This document shows, piece by piece, positions 42,553 through 51,105 of a DNA stretch of 64,000 nt (positions within the stretch are counted from its first letter, which is position 1; every line of letters starts with the position of its first letter). A program made the position numbers and the translations under genes. The DNA comes from Clostridia bacterium (GTDB lineage: Bacteria; Bacillota; Clostridia; Christensenellales; SZUA-584). The notes under the pieces are model-generated. The model had not been told where the DNA came from. It searched no databases and saw nothing but the letters and a program-made list of their open reading frames with translations. The DNA is taken from contig QKIQ01000085.1 in NCBI GenBank assembly GCA_003249555.1, positions 26,935-90,934 of the forward strand. Reading direction: 5' to 3'.

Positions 42553-43557
42553 TTAGTCGCTAAGTGCTACTTTTGAAATCTCTTGCTTTATTACATTTAC
42601 GACATTGCCATCAATGAAGCTCACAGCCTGTCGTAAAGTGCTAACAATTGCTTTGGCGTTAGATGACCCGTGGGCTTTAATGATACCGCCGTTTACACCC
42701 AAAAGCAATGCGCCGCCGTATTCGGTGTAATCCATACGCTTTTTAAAGTTTTTAAACGCGGGCATCGCCAGCCCCGCGCCCAGCTTAGTACGCATCGAGC
42801 TTTTGAGTTCCGTTGAGAGCAAGCTCATAAGCACACCCGCCACGCCTTCCATAAATTTTAGAATCACGTTACCGGTAAAACCGTCGCATACGATGACATC
42901 GTAATCGCCGGATACAAGATCACGACCTTCTGCATTTCCCGCAAAATGTATCGGCATTTCCTCCAATAGCTTGTACGCTGCTTTGGTAAGCTCGTTGCCT
43001 TTTTCCGCCTCAGACCCATTATTGACAAGCCCGACGCGCGGTGATTTCACGCCTTCCACCTTTTGCATATACACACTGCCCATCAACCCAAACTGAGCAA
43101 GAAACGACGGCCTGCATTCCGCATTCGCACCGCAGTCGATCAGCAGCACCTTGCCGGTTTTTGTCGGAAGCAATGGTGCAAGCGCGGGGCGTTTGACCCC
43201 AGGCAGTCTTTTAACAATCAATGTGGCGCCCGCAATCGTGGCACCTGTGCTGCCCGCCGTAATAAAAACGCTGCCTTCGCCATTCTTTAAAAGACGAAGT
43301 CCCTTTACCAGCGAGGAATCGCTTTTATGGCGTATCGCTTCCACAGGCGGCTCCGCCATATCTATAACTTCTGTCGCATTAACTATATTTATGCGCGACA
43401 CATCAAAATCATATTTTTGAAGTTCTTTTTCGATGATTTCCTGACGCCCCGTCAGCGTGATGCAAAGTGCAGGAAACTCTTTAAGCGCTAATGTGCATCC
43501 CTCTATAACGGCCTGCGGCGCGTTGTCTCCTCCCATGGCATCAACAATGACTTTCAA
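42553..43557 (-). CDS. plsX: Phosphate acyltransferase PlsX
   Basis: A 334-residue enzyme making acyl-phosphate from acyl-ACP for PlsY. The N-terminal VDAMGGDNAP, central GSTGATIAGATL and C-terminal GGALLLGVNG motifs are family marks. The start is TTG at 43557 with GAGG upstream. A strong promoter overlapped by a palindrome lies just ahead, suggesting lipid-responsive repression. Confidence 0.96.
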   Translation of the reverse strand: MKVIVDAMGGDNAPQAVIEGCTLALKEFPALCITLTGRQEIIEKELQKYDFDVSRINIVNATEVIDMAEPPVEAIRHKSDSSLVKGLRLLKNGEGSVFITAGSTGATIAGATLIVKRLPGVKRPALAPLLPTKTGKVLLIDCGANAECRPSFLAQFGLMGSVYMQKVEGVKSPRVGLVNNGSEAEKGNELTKAAYKLLEEMPIHFAGNAEGRDLVSGDYDVIVCDGFTGNVILKFMEGVAGVLMSLLSTELKSSMRTKLGAGLAMPAFKNFKKRMDYTEYGGALLLGVNGGIIKAHGSSNAKAIVSTLRQAVSFIDGNVVNVIKQEISKVALSD

Positions 43558-43587
43558 TCGGTTACCTCTTCACTTCTTTTATATATG

Positions 43588-43619
43588 GGTAGTATATAAA
43601 AAATATAATACCATTGCAA
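43588..43619 (-). promoter_or_regulatory. plsX promoter overlapped by a 25-bp palindrome
   Basis: On the minus strand TTGCAA (43614-43619), a 17-bp spacer and TATACT (43591-43596) form the promoter. The inverted repeat 43588-43612 (arms GGTATTATAT and ATATACTACC, one mismatch, 5-bp centre) covers the spacer and -10, the usual position of a repressor site. FapR is the known regulator of plsX in Bacillus, but the match to its consensus is not close. Confidence 0.65.
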
Positions 43620-43693
43620 CATTTTTTCTGTGACAGGGTATAAAAAACGCACCGCTCTTATACATAGGAAAAAACTATTGTCAACAACAAAAA

Positions 43694-43714
43694 GGGTGCC
43701 CTTTTGCGGCACCC
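43694..43714. terminator. Bidirectional terminator after rpmF
   Basis: GGGTGCC/GGCACCC forms a 7-bp stem with a 7-nt loop, flanked by A5 on one side and T6 on the other, so it can work on both strands. It follows the rpmF stop by about 70 bp. Confidence 0.8.
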
Positions 43715-43783
43715 GCTTTTTTACCGATTCCCCAAAAAAGACGGATCTTATAGGGGTGTTTAAGCGCTGCGTTGACAAAACGC

Positions 43784-43981
43784 TTACTGCGCCTTCTCCG
43801 CTTTTTCGGTATCCATGACATGCCGTCCGTTATAAAAGCCGCATGTCGGGCAAACTCTGTGCGTCAGTTTCATTGCATGACACTGCGGGCATGCCGCGAT
43901 GCCGGGCGCCGTCAGCTTATAGTTCGCAGATTTTCTTGTGTGCTTGCGCTGTTTGGATGTTCTCCTCTTAGGTACCGCCAT
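43784..43981 (-). CDS. rpmF: 50S ribosomal protein L32
   Basis: A 65-residue protein with the L32 N-terminus MAVPKRRTSKQRKHTR and a zinc ribbon of C31-x2-C34 and C44-x2-C47. The four-cysteine form depends on zinc, unlike the Cys-less paralogue some Firmicutes use in zinc starvation. It follows yceD by 4 bp, a pairing conserved across bacteria. Confidence 0.97.
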   Translation of the reverse strand: MAVPKRRTSKQRKHTRKSANYKLTAPGIAACPQCHAMKLTHRVCPTCGFYNGRHVMDTEKAEKAQ

Positions 43982-43985
43982 TTAT

Positions 43986-44486
43986 CTACACCTCCTCGTC
44001 GTCATACAGTTTGGAAAGGCTTGAAAACGGATTGGCTTTGTCCGATTCGGGCATACAGCCGCATTCGCCTTCATTTAAATCTTTCCCGCAGTGGCTGCAA
44101 AGGCCTTTGCAGTCTTCCCGGCACAAAAAACGCGTGGGAAGGTTCACCACCACATTGTCTTCCAGCATCCGGTCGAGCTCGATTGTCTCACCGTGGAACT
44201 CATATTCTCCTTCTTCCGGCTGCTTTTTATAATACTCGGCAAATTTAAAACCGATCGTATACAAAAACGGCTTTAAGCATCTTGCGCAATTCACTGTGGC
44301 CTGCGCGTCAAACCGGCCGGACACAATCACGCCTTCTCCGTCGAAGCGGTAGTCCGCCTTGACATCGATGCCCTTCGGAAAATCATACCGTTCGCCTAAA
44401 AAATCGACTTCTTTAAACGCGCCGTGATATTCCGATGAAAATAGTTCGCCCTCATTTTTGAGAGCTTCGCTTAAATCGATATTCAT
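43986..44486 (-). CDS. yceD: DUF177/YceD family 23S rRNA accumulation protein
   Basis: A 166-residue protein of the DUF177 family. Residues 67-70 carry CARC, and a C-terminal cluster C122, C126, C130, C133, C142 and C144 probably binds zinc, as in the cysteine-rich members of this family. YceD is linked to 23S rRNA accumulation and is nearly always upstream of rpmF. AGGACAGGAA precedes the ATG. Confidence 0.93.
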   Translation of the reverse strand: MNIDLSEALKNEGELFSSEYHGAFKEVDFLGERYDFPKGIDVKADYRFDGEGVIVSGRFDAQATVNCARCLKPFLYTIGFKFAEYYKKQPEEGEYEFHGETIELDRMLEDNVVVNLPTRFLCREDCKGLCSHCGKDLNEGECGCMPESDKANPFSSLSKLYDDEEV

Positions 44487-44594
44487 AGCTTTCCTGTCCT
44501 AGGCAATCGTCAACGAGTAAAATTATATTTTAAGCGTGGGATTCTGTCAACTTGTTTTTTTAAGCCTTTCACCAATAAACCTTCAACTCGTTTC

Positions 44595-46181
44595 TTAATC
44601 ATAATGGGCGATATGACCAAGGCCATTGATGCTATACCAGTAATCCTCAATTTCCGAGAGTTTAACAACAATACAATCCCCAACTTTTGTGACGCAACCG
44701 ATTTCTGGCCAAGCCGGTATATCCTCTATAACTTGCATTGCAGAAACAATTTGTTGCTCGGTGGGATAGCAGACAGGATAACCCTCCGCGTTCATAAAAA
44801 GTATCATTCTTGAAAAGTTGCCTTCGTCCCAGCTGAAAAACGAACCTATGGAAGCTCCCATATTGTCTCTGGCTGCATTGTTGCAATACTTCCCCACCAG
44901 CAGCACCGGCGCTTGCCTATAATCATATCCATTAACATTAATCATTTGAGTAAGAGATTGAGCGAATGCCTTATCCTCTTGATATAGCGCATAGCTTCTG
45001 TAAAAATATAAGTTCATATTGGCGGCATTTAACGCGAGAATAGAACAAACGACCATTGATCCCAATATATTCAACCAGCGAATGTGTCTTATAGAATTCA
45101 ACGAAAGAAATACGATGGCACTGCATACCATTGGTAATGCCAAATACGTCCTCCCCACAATGCCCGGCATGGCGTAAACTAAGCTCATTGTAAACGGAGA
45201 TATCAGCAGTAGAGCGGAAAGTATGAGAACTGTGCATATATGTTTCGGCACTCGTTTTTTACTCATTTGCATAATAGAGTATGGAAGCAGCAAAGCAGTG
45301 GTAAGAAGCATGGCCAAACCACCGATATTATTTCTCCCAAGCAAGATACGAATGCAATTCTTTGCTGTACGCACGACCGTATCAATCATACTCAAGCCGT
45401 CGTCCCAACCGATATAAGCGGCGCTCAAATAGCCTTCTCCTCCCGGCGCTATATAGGTTGTGATGATTGTATTTATAATGAAGTATAAACCAACCCCAGC
45501 AACAAAGACGCCAACTGAATATAGAGTGTCATAAATTAGCGCTCTAATTTTATAAGGAGATTCGCGTTGCACATATAATAAAGCATAAACGACAATTGCA
45601 GACACATATACCGCCGGTAAGGCTTGAAAAAATGATGATGATAAAAATAGAAGCAAAGCACTAATAAGCAGCAGTCTTTTCTTTCTATATTTAAAGAACA
45701 TAAATGTTAAGCAGACGGATAAAGACATTATAACCATTGCCAAGGACTGCTGCATATTAAACATCGAAAAAGAAATGATTTCGCCCACAACCAACGGTAA
45801 AGAACAAAAAACCGCGCAAAATGCAAAAACTGAGATTCGGCTGGGTTTATCCATGAATATTGATATGCAAAATGAGAAAATCACACCGGCGAAAGTCCAT
45901 AAAGCAACAGCTAAAAAATCCCACAAAAAAGGGACAAATCTGCCTAGAGGAGTTACGATTATATCAAATATATACAATCCAAAACGTCCTTGCGACAACC
46001 ATATTTTAAGCAATTCCGGATTTGTATTGTTAAGCCAAGTCTCCTCATCTATTGATAGTGAGTAATTGGTAAGCATGAAACCAAAACATACAAATGCAAA
46101 AATAAAAGAAAGGCCTATGACTTTGTTTTCTTTTATATATCTAATAAACTCCTTATATGTGGTTGCTATTGAATCAATCAT
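44595..46181 (-). CDS. GtrII-like multi-span membrane glycosyltransferase
   Basis: A 528-residue protein with about 11-13 membrane spans and a C-terminal external segment. The first loop SIDEETWLNNTNP and W-x-SQGRFGLYIFD match the GtrII-type glucosyltransferase family, whose members add glucose to surface polysaccharide from a lipid carrier. The gene is more AT-rich than its neighbours, breaks up the housekeeping cluster and has its own promoter, which suggests horizontal gain. No GtrA or GtrB partner is beside it. Confidence 0.75.
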   Translation of the reverse strand: MIDSIATTYKEFIRYIKENKVIGLSFIFAFVCFGFMLTNYSLSIDEETWLNNTNPELLKIWLSQGRFGLYIFDIIVTPLGRFVPFLWDFLAVALWTFAGVIFSFCISIFMDKPSRISVFAFCAVFCSLPLVVGEIISFSMFNMQQSLAMVIMSLSVCLTFMFFKYRKKRLLLISALLLFLSSSFFQALPAVYVSAIVVYALLYVQRESPYKIRALIYDTLYSVGVFVAGVGLYFIINTIITTYIAPGGEGYLSAAYIGWDDGLSMIDTVVRTAKNCIRILLGRNNIGGLAMLLTTALLLPYSIMQMSKKRVPKHICTVLILSALLLISPFTMSLVYAMPGIVGRTYLALPMVCSAIVFLSLNSIRHIRWLNILGSMVVCSILALNAANMNLYFYRSYALYQEDKAFAQSLTQMINVNGYDYRQAPVLLVGKYCNNAARDNMGASIGSFFSWDEGNFSRMILFMNAEGYPVCYPTEQQIVSAMQVIEDIPAWPEIGCVTKVGDCIVVKLSEIEDYWYSINGLGHIAHYD

Positions 46182-46268
46182 TTATGCATTCCATCCATTG
46201 ATTAATAAACTGAACCAATAAAAAATATTATATTTTATATTGGTAAACAAATCCATTGGTCAAGTTAA

Positions 46269-46298
46269 AGTATACCACACGATAAATTTTAGTGTCAA
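46269..46298 (-). promoter_or_regulatory. Promoter of the GtrII-like gene
   Basis: On the minus strand TTGACA (46293-46298), an 18-bp spacer and TATACT (46269-46274). A second overlapping TTGACC...TATAAA candidate lies about 30 bp further downstream. Confidence 0.7.
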
Positions 46299-46310
46299 TG
46301 AACGATGAAA

Positions 46311-46348
46311 TTGAGTTTTTTATTGAGATAGAATTGAGTTTTTATTGA
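46311..46348. repeat. Imperfect direct repeat, two AT-rich copies
   Basis: TTGAGTTTTTTATTGA (46311-46326) and TTGAGTTTTTATTGA (46334-46348) differ by one T. They lie upstream of the GtrII-like promoter and downstream of hemZ; meaning unknown. Confidence 0.6.
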
Positions 46349-46407
46349 AAAAGCATTCAGATAATACTCAAACCAGATAGGCAGTTCTCCTACTAGAGGT
46401 ATACTGA

Positions 46408-47856
46408 TTAATAAAACAGCGCCCGCTTTGCATCAGCCATTTCGCTGTATCTCTCGATATAACCCTTTAAGTCCTTCACATTGGCTGCGCGTTCAATGCG
46501 CACACCGCCCAAAAACAACCGCTTGGATATCGCGCCGGCGCCAAACGCAAGCACGTCGCAAAGCTCTTCCATATTGTCGATATTATAAAGGCACGCTTTA
46601 CCGGGTTGTGTGTAGCCCGCGTTCTCTAGGCTCCCTTTCATATACTTTTGCCGGTACATATAGTAGGCGCGGTATCCCGCAGATTCTAGCAATTCATGCG
46701 CCTTTTCAACAGACTGAGCGTTCTGCTTATCCGTGGGGAAAGCATCCATGTTGGCTGCGGCAAACGCTGACGCGCGTTTCACAGCCAGCGTATGTACCGT
46801 GATATTTTCCGGCTTCAAACCGATCACCTGTTTTACCGACTTTTCGACATGCGCTTGCGTTTCGCCCGGCAATCCGGCAATCAGATCCACGTTAATCGCG
46901 TTAAAGCCCGTTTTCTTTGCAAGCTCATAGCTTTCAAAAAACTCCGCCGCCGTATGCCTTCGGCCGATTCGCAGCAGCGTCTCGTCAAACAACGTCTGCG
47001 CGTTGACGCTGATCCGATCTGCGCCGGACGCTTTGATGAGCGACAGCTTTTCGCTCGTGATGGTGTCCGGCCGCCCCGCTTCCACGGTAAATTCTTTAGC
47101 ATGATGCGCAAGCTCGGACGCACGCGACAGTACCTTTTCCAGTCCCGATACAGTCAGCGCCGTCGGCGTACCGCCTCCGATATACAGCGCGCGCACATGT
47201 CGGCTGCCGATGATCTTCTTCGCGCAATCAAGCTCACTCAGCAGCGCCTGTACATATTGTGTCTCGGCGTCCTTAAATACATCGGGCGTATACGATGCAA
47301 AAGAGCAGTAAGCGCACCGCGTCACGCAAAACGGAATACCGATATACACATCAAGCTCATTTTCGCCGGGATACAACCCCGTTTGCGCATCCACAATGGC
47401 TTTGGCAAACTCGTACTTTTGCGGCGATACATCAAACGTACTCAGAAAAAGTGCCTTTGCACCTTTGCTTCCAAGCAGCGTTTCACTGTCTCGCAGCAGT
47501 TTTGTCGGCCGTATACCCGTAAGCGAACCCCATGGAAGCGGGGTTTTAAAAAAATGAAGCAGCGCCCGATAAACGCTGATTTTTGAAGCACGCTTGGCCT
47601 CGCGTTTCTTTTCCAAAGCACCTTGAGGCATTGCAACTGTGAATGTATTTTTTGCGACAGGATTCCCATCCGCATAAAGCTGCGCTGTGCTGGTCATCAT
47701 GCCTTCCGCTCCTTCCAGCGTATGCAAGATTGCGTATCCCTCACTCGGCACCGAGGTGCTTTCCAGCCGTTCAATGCGGCGCGTGTCAATGAACAAGCGT
47801 ATCGCTTCACAGATGTCGTTGAAATACTCAGGGTTTGATGTGTGCAGCGCCGTCAT
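46408..47856 (-). CDS. hemZ: Oxygen-independent coproporphyrinogen dehydrogenase HemZ
   Basis: A 482-residue radical-SAM protein. The cluster motif is C177-x3-C181-x2-C184 (CVTRCAYC); PWGSLTGIRPTKLL at 108-121 is the HemZ mark that separates it from HemN. The C-terminus has the HemN-like helical domain. Family members oxidise coproporphyrinogen III without oxygen or act as haem-handling paralogues. ATGA overlap couples it to the MBL gene. It ends the long secD-to-hemZ operon. Confidence 0.93.
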   Translation of the reverse strand: MTALHTSNPEYFNDICEAIRLFIDTRRIERLESTSVPSEGYAILHTLEGAEGMMTSTAQLYADGNPVAKNTFTVAMPQGALEKKREAKRASKISVYRALLHFFKTPLPWGSLTGIRPTKLLRDSETLLGSKGAKALFLSTFDVSPQKYEFAKAIVDAQTGLYPGENELDVYIGIPFCVTRCAYCSFASYTPDVFKDAETQYVQALLSELDCAKKIIGSRHVRALYIGGGTPTALTVSGLEKVLSRASELAHHAKEFTVEAGRPDTITSEKLSLIKASGADRISVNAQTLFDETLLRIGRRHTAAEFFESYELAKKTGFNAINVDLIAGLPGETQAHVEKSVKQVIGLKPENITVHTLAVKRASAFAAANMDAFPTDKQNAQSVEKAHELLESAGYRAYYMYRQKYMKGSLENAGYTQPGKACLYNIDNMEELCDVLAFGAGAISKRLFLGGVRIERAANVKDLKGYIERYSEMADAKRALFY

Positions 47857-48479
47857 CGCATCAAATACGGGTTGTTGCTGAACTCAGCAAAAAGCGTCGT
47901 TTTTATACCGTGCCCCGCATACACGGTATAGTCCTTTTTGAGGCTGCCCAGCACCTCGCGAAGCGAATGCGCGTATTCCGCCGGGTCGCTGCCCGGAAAA
48001 TCGGTGCGCCCGCAGTACATATAAAATAGCGTATCACCTGAAAACATGACGTCCTCCGCAATATAGCATACGCTGCCGCCTGAATGACCGGGTGTGTGAA
48101 GAACCTCCACCTGGATATCCGCTGCCTCGATGGTCTCGCCGCCTTCAAATACATAGTCGGGCTTCACCGGCTGGATCGTGACGCCCGCCATCACCGCAAG
48201 GCTGTCTTGATCGCTTTGCAGCATAGACGCATCCCGCCTGTGGATGCACACCACTGCGCCCGTTTCCTGCTTGATCTGCGCCACCGCACCGATATGGTCA
48301 AAGTGCCCGTGTGTCAGCAGTATATGCGTAACCTCGGTAATACCAATGTCATCAAGCCGCTTTTTTATGCGCAGATAGTCCGCGCCCGGATCCACCACAA
48401 ATGCTTTATGCGTGCCTTCCTTATATACAATAAACGCGTTGGACATCATCTCTCCCACTGCGACTTGTACAACGATCAT
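47853..48479 (-). CDS. MBL-fold metallo-hydrolase (glyoxalase II-like)
   Basis: A 208-residue metallo-beta-lactamase-fold enzyme with the dinuclear site motif H57-x-H59-x-D61-H62 (THGHFDH), a following HTPGHSGGS and a late GHG near the C-terminus. The closest named type is YqgX, a glyoxalase II-like hydrolase of Bacillus; substrate cannot be fixed. It lies between dtd and hemZ in the same operon, a common Clostridia order. Confidence 0.9.
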   Translation of the reverse strand: MIVVQVAVGEMMSNAFIVYKEGTHKAFVVDPGADYLRIKKRLDDIGITEVTHILLTHGHFDHIGAVAQIKQETGAVVCIHRRDASMLQSDQDSLAVMAGVTIQPVKPDYVFEGGETIEAADIQVEVLHTPGHSGGSVCYIAEDVMFSGDTLFYMYCGRTDFPGSDPAEYAHSLREVLGSLKKDYTVYAGHGIKTTLFAEFSNNPYLMR

Positions 48480-48492
48480 TTTTCCGCCTCCC

Positions 48493-48939
48493 TCAAAAGC
48501 TGCGTTTGCTGTTAAGCAGTATCGTCACCGGCCCGTCTCCGCAGGATTCCACGCTCATGTCCGCACCGAACTTTCCGCATTCGGTGTGAATCCCCTCTGA
48601 ACGAAACGCCTCGATACATGCTTCATATAGCCTCAGCGCATGCTCTGCCTGCGCCGCTCCGCCAAAATCCGGACGGTGACCCTTGCGCGCGTCTCCCAAC
48701 AACGTGAACTGCGATACGACAAGAACCGAGCCGCCGATATCCTTCACGCTTTGGCTCATTTTTCCGTTTTTCGAAAAAATCCGTAGATTCGCTGTTTTTC
48801 GCACGACATAGTCAAGGTCGCTTTCGTCGTCGTCCCGAGCCACTCCGAGCAGCAGCAGCAGCCCTTTATTAATGGCGCCTACAGCTTGCCCATCCACCGT
48901 TACCCGCGCCTCCGACACGCGCTCTACCACTGCTATCAT
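48493..48939 (-). CDS. dtd: D-aminoacyl-tRNA deacylase
   Basis: A 148-residue enzyme that frees D-amino acids from mischarged tRNA. The family motifs VVSQFTLLGDARKGHRPDF (about 74-92) and the C-terminal CGDGPVTILL are visible; the usual Asn before DGPVT is Gly here. It follows relA by 3 bp, the conserved relA-dtd arrangement. Confidence 0.95.
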   Translation of the reverse strand: MIAVVERVSEARVTVDGQAVGAINKGLLLLLGVARDDDESDLDYVVRKTANLRIFSKNGKMSQSVKDIGGSVLVVSQFTLLGDARKGHRPDFGGAAQAEHALRLYEACIEAFRSEGIHTECGKFGADMSVESCGDGPVTILLNSKRSF

Positions 48940-48942
48940 AGT

Positions 48943-51105
48943 CTATTTATGTATGCGGAATACATCCCGCACTCCCGAGATGCTCTTCAGCGACTTGATA
49001 ATCGTATCGAGCTGCGACGTTTCGGATATCTCAAAACCAAATACCATATTTGCCACATGGTTCTTTCCCATTCGTGCATTGACTGCCGTAATAGAAAATC
49101 CCATACTGAACAGCTTGTTTGACACTTCGGCAATGAGACCTGTCCTGTCTTCCGCGGTCACCTGTATCTCCACGTTGTAAGACGATTTTTCGCTTGTGGA
49201 CCACTTCACCTCAATCATGCGGCCCGATTCAAAATCCTCCGTGGTGACGTTGGAACAGTCGCATCGGTGCACCGATACACCTCGTCCGCGCGTGATGTAC
49301 CCGACGATGGTGTCACCCGGCACAGGATTGCAGCATTTGGCAAACCGCACTAGCATATCGTCGTAACCCTTCACAATGATGCCGCTCGATTCGCCGCCTC
49401 TTGCGGTTCTCGTCTGTGTCACCTGCTTTTCAAAAACCGGTTTGTTTTCCTTGCGGTATTCCTCAACGAGCTTGTGCAGTATCTGCCCCGTCGTAATGCC
49501 GCCGTAACCCACAGCCGAATAGATGTCTTCCGCCGATTGAAGCGTAAACTTCTTGTATATATCCTTAAGCCACTCGGGTTTGAAAAGCGCCTTCAAATCG
49601 TAACCGCGCCGGCGCGCTTCCTTCTCGAGCATGTCCCGGCCTTTTACGATGTTCTCTTCTTTATACTCCTTGCGCAGCCAATTCTTAATTTTGCTCTTAG
49701 CCTGAGATGTTTTCACGACCTTGAGCCAGTCTCTGGACGGCCCCTTAGACGATGCCGACGTGATGATCTCCACGATATCGCCAGACTGCATTTGATATGA
49801 CAGCGGCACAATTTTTCCGTTGATCTTTGCGCCTATACATTTGTTGCCGATTTCGCTGTGTATGCCGTAAGCAAAATCCAGCGGCGTCGCCCCTTGGGTG
49901 AATTCCTTGACGTCGCCCTTGGGCGTGAATACATATACCTTGTCGGAAAAAAAGTCAATCTTGAGCGTCTCCATGAACTCGCGCGAGTCCTTAGTGTCCG
50001 TCTGCCACTCAAGCAGCTCTCTGAGCCACACGAGCTTTTTGTCCATGTCGCTCTGGGGGGTTCCTTCCTTATAGTGCCAGTGGGCCGCGATACCGTATTC
50101 CGCTGTAGAATGCATCTCTTTGGTACGAATCTGCACCTCAAACGGGCGTCCGTCACGGCCGAGCACCGTTGTATGAATAGACTGATACATATTCTGTTTG
50201 GGCACCGCAATATAGTCCTTGAACCGTCCGGGAATTGGCTTCCATACGGTATGCACCGTACCGAGCACGGCGTAACAGTCCCTCACCGATTCCACCACTA
50301 TGCGCACAGCAATCAGATCGTATACCTCTTCAAACGCCTTATGCTTTTTGTGTATCTTTGTGTATATACTGTATATATGTTTGGGACGTCCCTCAATTTC
50401 GGCTTCCACGTGAATTTTTTGCAAATGCTTTCTTATTTCTTCAACCACACCGCTGATATATTCGCGGCGCTCCGCGCGCGTATCCGTCAGCTTACCTGCA
50501 ATCTCATAGTACGCTTTGTCATCGAGATATTTTAGCGATAAATCCTCAAGCTCCCATTTGATCGTGTTGATACCAAGGCGGTGTGCAAGCGGCGCGTAAA
50601 TCTCAAGCGTTTCCTTGGCCTTCTCAATGCGTTTTTCCTCGCTCTGATATTTGAGGGTGCGCATATTATGCAGTCTGTCTGCGAGCTTTACGAGTATGAC
50701 GCGGATATCGTTGGCCATCGCAAGAAACATCTTTCTGAGATACTCTGCCTGATGCTCTTCCTTGGAAGAGAAATTGACCTTGCCGACCTTGGTCACACCG
50801 TCCACGATTTGCGCTGTCTCTGTTCCAAACTGAGCGCTGATCTCCTCCAACGTGACATCCGTGTCTTCCACGATGTCGTGAAAAAGCCCCGCCACCACTG
50901 TAGAGATATCCAATCCCAAATCGACGAGAATGCTGGCCACCTCATACGGATGCATGAAAAAAGGCTCGCCCGAAAGACGCATCTGTCCCTCATGCGATTT
51001 TTTCGCAAAAGCATACGCTTTTTCAAAGAATATCTGGTCTTCGCTGCTGTAATTCTCGTTGACTTTTTCGGTCAGCGACTTGGTGCTTCTGCTTTTATCA
51101 TCCAT
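48943..51105 (-). CDS. relA: Bifunctional (p)ppGpp synthetase/hydrolase RelA/SpoT (Rel)
   Basis: A 720-residue Rel protein. The HD hydrolase domain (about 30-190) has H52 and the H76-D77 pair in HDIVEDTD, intact as in bifunctional enzymes. The synthetase domain (about 230-360) includes YQSIHTTV. A TGS domain (about 390-455) and a C-terminal ACT domain (about 645-720) follow. It sets (p)ppGpp during amino acid starvation. It overlaps recJ by 8 bp. Confidence 0.97.
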   Translation of the reverse strand: MDDKSRSTKSLTEKVNENYSSEDQIFFEKAYAFAKKSHEGQMRLSGEPFFMHPYEVASILVDLGLDISTVVAGLFHDIVEDTDVTLEEISAQFGTETAQIVDGVTKVGKVNFSSKEEHQAEYLRKMFLAMANDIRVILVKLADRLHNMRTLKYQSEEKRIEKAKETLEIYAPLAHRLGINTIKWELEDLSLKYLDDKAYYEIAGKLTDTRAERREYISGVVEEIRKHLQKIHVEAEIEGRPKHIYSIYTKIHKKHKAFEEVYDLIAVRIVVESVRDCYAVLGTVHTVWKPIPGRFKDYIAVPKQNMYQSIHTTVLGRDGRPFEVQIRTKEMHSTAEYGIAAHWHYKEGTPQSDMDKKLVWLRELLEWQTDTKDSREFMETLKIDFFSDKVYVFTPKGDVKEFTQGATPLDFAYGIHSEIGNKCIGAKINGKIVPLSYQMQSGDIVEIITSASSKGPSRDWLKVVKTSQAKSKIKNWLRKEYKEENIVKGRDMLEKEARRRGYDLKALFKPEWLKDIYKKFTLQSAEDIYSAVGYGGITTGQILHKLVEEYRKENKPVFEKQVTQTRTARGGESSGIIVKGYDDMLVRFAKCCNPVPGDTIVGYITRGRGVSVHRCDCSNVTTEDFESGRMIEVKWSTSEKSSYNVEIQVTAEDRTGLIAEVSNKLFSMGFSITAVNARMGKNHVANMVFGFEISETSQLDTIIKSLKSISGVRDVFRIHK

